Assembly (NCBI RefSeq): GCF_000730565.1
Contig: NZ_BBIQ01000003.1
Coordinates: 186,001 to 250,000, forward strand
Length of the DNA stretch: 64,000 nucleotides
Origin: Pseudomonas fulva NBRC 16637 = DSM 17717
GTDB lineage: Bacteria; Pseudomonadota; Gammaproteobacteria; Pseudomonadales; Pseudomonadaceae
Direction of reading: 5' to 3'
Shown: positions 63,483 through 64,000 of the stretch, piece after piece
Position numbering within the stretch: position 1 is the first letter of the stretch
Layout of the letters: each line of letters opens with the position of its first letter
Program-made: the position numbers and the translations under genes
Notes under the pieces: generated by a model
Databases searched by the model: none
What the model saw: only the letters and a program-made list of their open reading frames with translations
Told to the model about the DNA's origin: nothing

Positions 63483-64000
63483 TCAATTGTTCACTGCGTC
63501 CAGTTCCTGCACCGCAGGTTGGACGGCAGCCGCCTTGCGCATTTGCTCGCAGCCCCACAACACCCGTTCTGGCGTGGCAGGGGCGTCTATGTTCGGCTGC
63601 ACGCGGTAGTCGGCCAGGCTGGCCACCGCATCCTTGATCGCGCACCAGGCGGCAATTCCGAGCATGAACGGCGGCTCGCCCACCGCCTTGGAATGGAACA
63701 CCGTGTCCTCTGGGTTCTTGCGGTTCTCCACCAGCTTGACCCGCATGTCCAGCGGCATGTCGGCCACCGCTGGGATCTTGTAGCTGGCCGGCCCATTGGT
63801 CACGAGTTTGCCCTTGGCGTTCCACACCAGCTCCTCGGTGGTGAGCCAGCCCATGCCCTGGATGAATCCGCCCTCGACTTGCCCGATGTCGATGGCCGGG
63901 TTCAGCGAGTCGCCCACATCGTGCAGGATGTCGGCACGCAACATCTTGTACTCGCCGGTCAGGGTGTCGACGATCACTTCCACGCAGGCCGCGCCGAAGG
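63483..64000 (-). CDS. xdhB: Xanthine dehydrogenase molybdopterin subunit XdhB (C-terminal part, truncated by window edge)
   Basis: The C-terminal ~172 residues of the molybdenum-binding subunit of xanthine dehydrogenase, which oxidises hypoxanthine and xanthine to urate. The frame is open to the window end, where it begins FGAACVEVIVDTLTGEYK. Visible motifs are LHDVGDSLNPAIDIGQVEGG, FIQGMGWLTTEEL and the active-site Glu in AVGEPPFMLGIA. The 5' part, and probably xdhA, lie beyond the window. Confidence 0.95.
   Translation of the reverse strand, partial: FGAACVEVIVDTLTGEYKMLRADILHDVGDSLNPAIDIGQVEGGFIQGMGWLTTEELVWNAKGKLVTNGPASYKIPAVADMPLDMRVKLVENRKNPEDTVFHSKAVGEPPFMLGIAAWCAIKDAVASLADYRVQPNIDAPATPERVLWGCEQMRKAAAVQPAVQELDAVNN

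Overview
This window comes from the chromosome of a fluorescent pseudomonad, most likely of the Pseudomonas putida group. The evidence is the gene order flhB-flhA-flhF-fleN-fliA-cheYZAB-motCD-parC-parP-cheW followed by ccmABCDEFGHI, the high-GC codon use, the 23-bp REP-like elements, and the purine-catabolism and glyoxylate-carboligase clusters. No tRNA, rRNA, CRISPR array, insertion sequence or prophage was recognised. I identified everything by reading translated sequence and motifs; no database search was run.

Layout. Positions 1-14919 (+ strand) hold the end of the flagellar export and chemotaxis supercluster. It is led by a candidate sigma-54 promoter in front of flhA, and many genes are joined by ATGA-type stop/start overlaps. 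Positions 14952-19613 (- strand) hold a FliK-like hook-length protein, a free-standing FlhB C-terminal domain (FlhX-like), and a 902-residue accessory protein. That protein has a dermonecrotic-toxin-like N-terminal region and a C-terminal DXD glycosyltransferase of the clostridial-toxin type. Positions 19775-26684 (+) hold the complete ccmA-I cytochrome c maturation operon, followed by a small lipoprotein gene. Positions 27119-27935 carry no credible gene. They hold a REP-like element, a hexanucleotide tandem repeat, a hairpin-rich element and a C-rich, G-poor leader.

Positions 27936-32234 (+) carry housekeeping or accessory enzymes: a 2-hydroxyacid dehydrogenase, a PhzF-like protein, an FKBP, a histidine phosphatase and a D-amino-acid-dehydrogenase-like oxidoreductase. 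A hydantoin/allantoin racemase-like gene and an NCS1 permease follow on the - strand. Then come an rRNA-methyltransferase-like gene, sbp, a voltage-gated-type K+ channel and a urea channel. Positions 39262-45670 (- strand) are the glyoxylate operon gcl-hyi-glxR-ttuD-pyk, divergent from a GlcG/HbpS-like gene. A RutR-like TetR regulator and poxB follow. Positions 50178-64000 are a purine salvage and degradation island: two Tsx-like porins, an NCS2 urate/xanthine permease, puuD, allA, uraD, puuE, hiuH, an AzgA permease, a GntR regulator, guaD, xdhC and the 3' end of xdhB.

How it fits together. Guanine enters through the porins and AzgA. It is deaminated by GuaD and oxidised by Xdh to urate, and urate is processed by PuuD, HiuH, UraD and PuuE. 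AllA releases glyoxylate, which Gcl-Hyi-GlxR-TtuD-Pyk carries to pyruvate. Allantoicase is the one step not found here. PuuD carries a cytochrome c domain that would need the ccm system encoded in the same window. A 10-bp palindrome (TTGTATACAA or TTGTGTACAA) recurs in front of most of these transcription units. A second 16-bp motif resembling the RutR box occurs in several of the same intergenic regions. Together they point to a two-regulator (GntR plus RutR-like) purine/glyoxylate regulon.

The most unusual items are the glycosyltransferase toxin beside fliK/flhX, an orphan RHS-core gene whose 3' end is thrown out of frame by a third copy of a 7-bp repeat, and the dual operator network.
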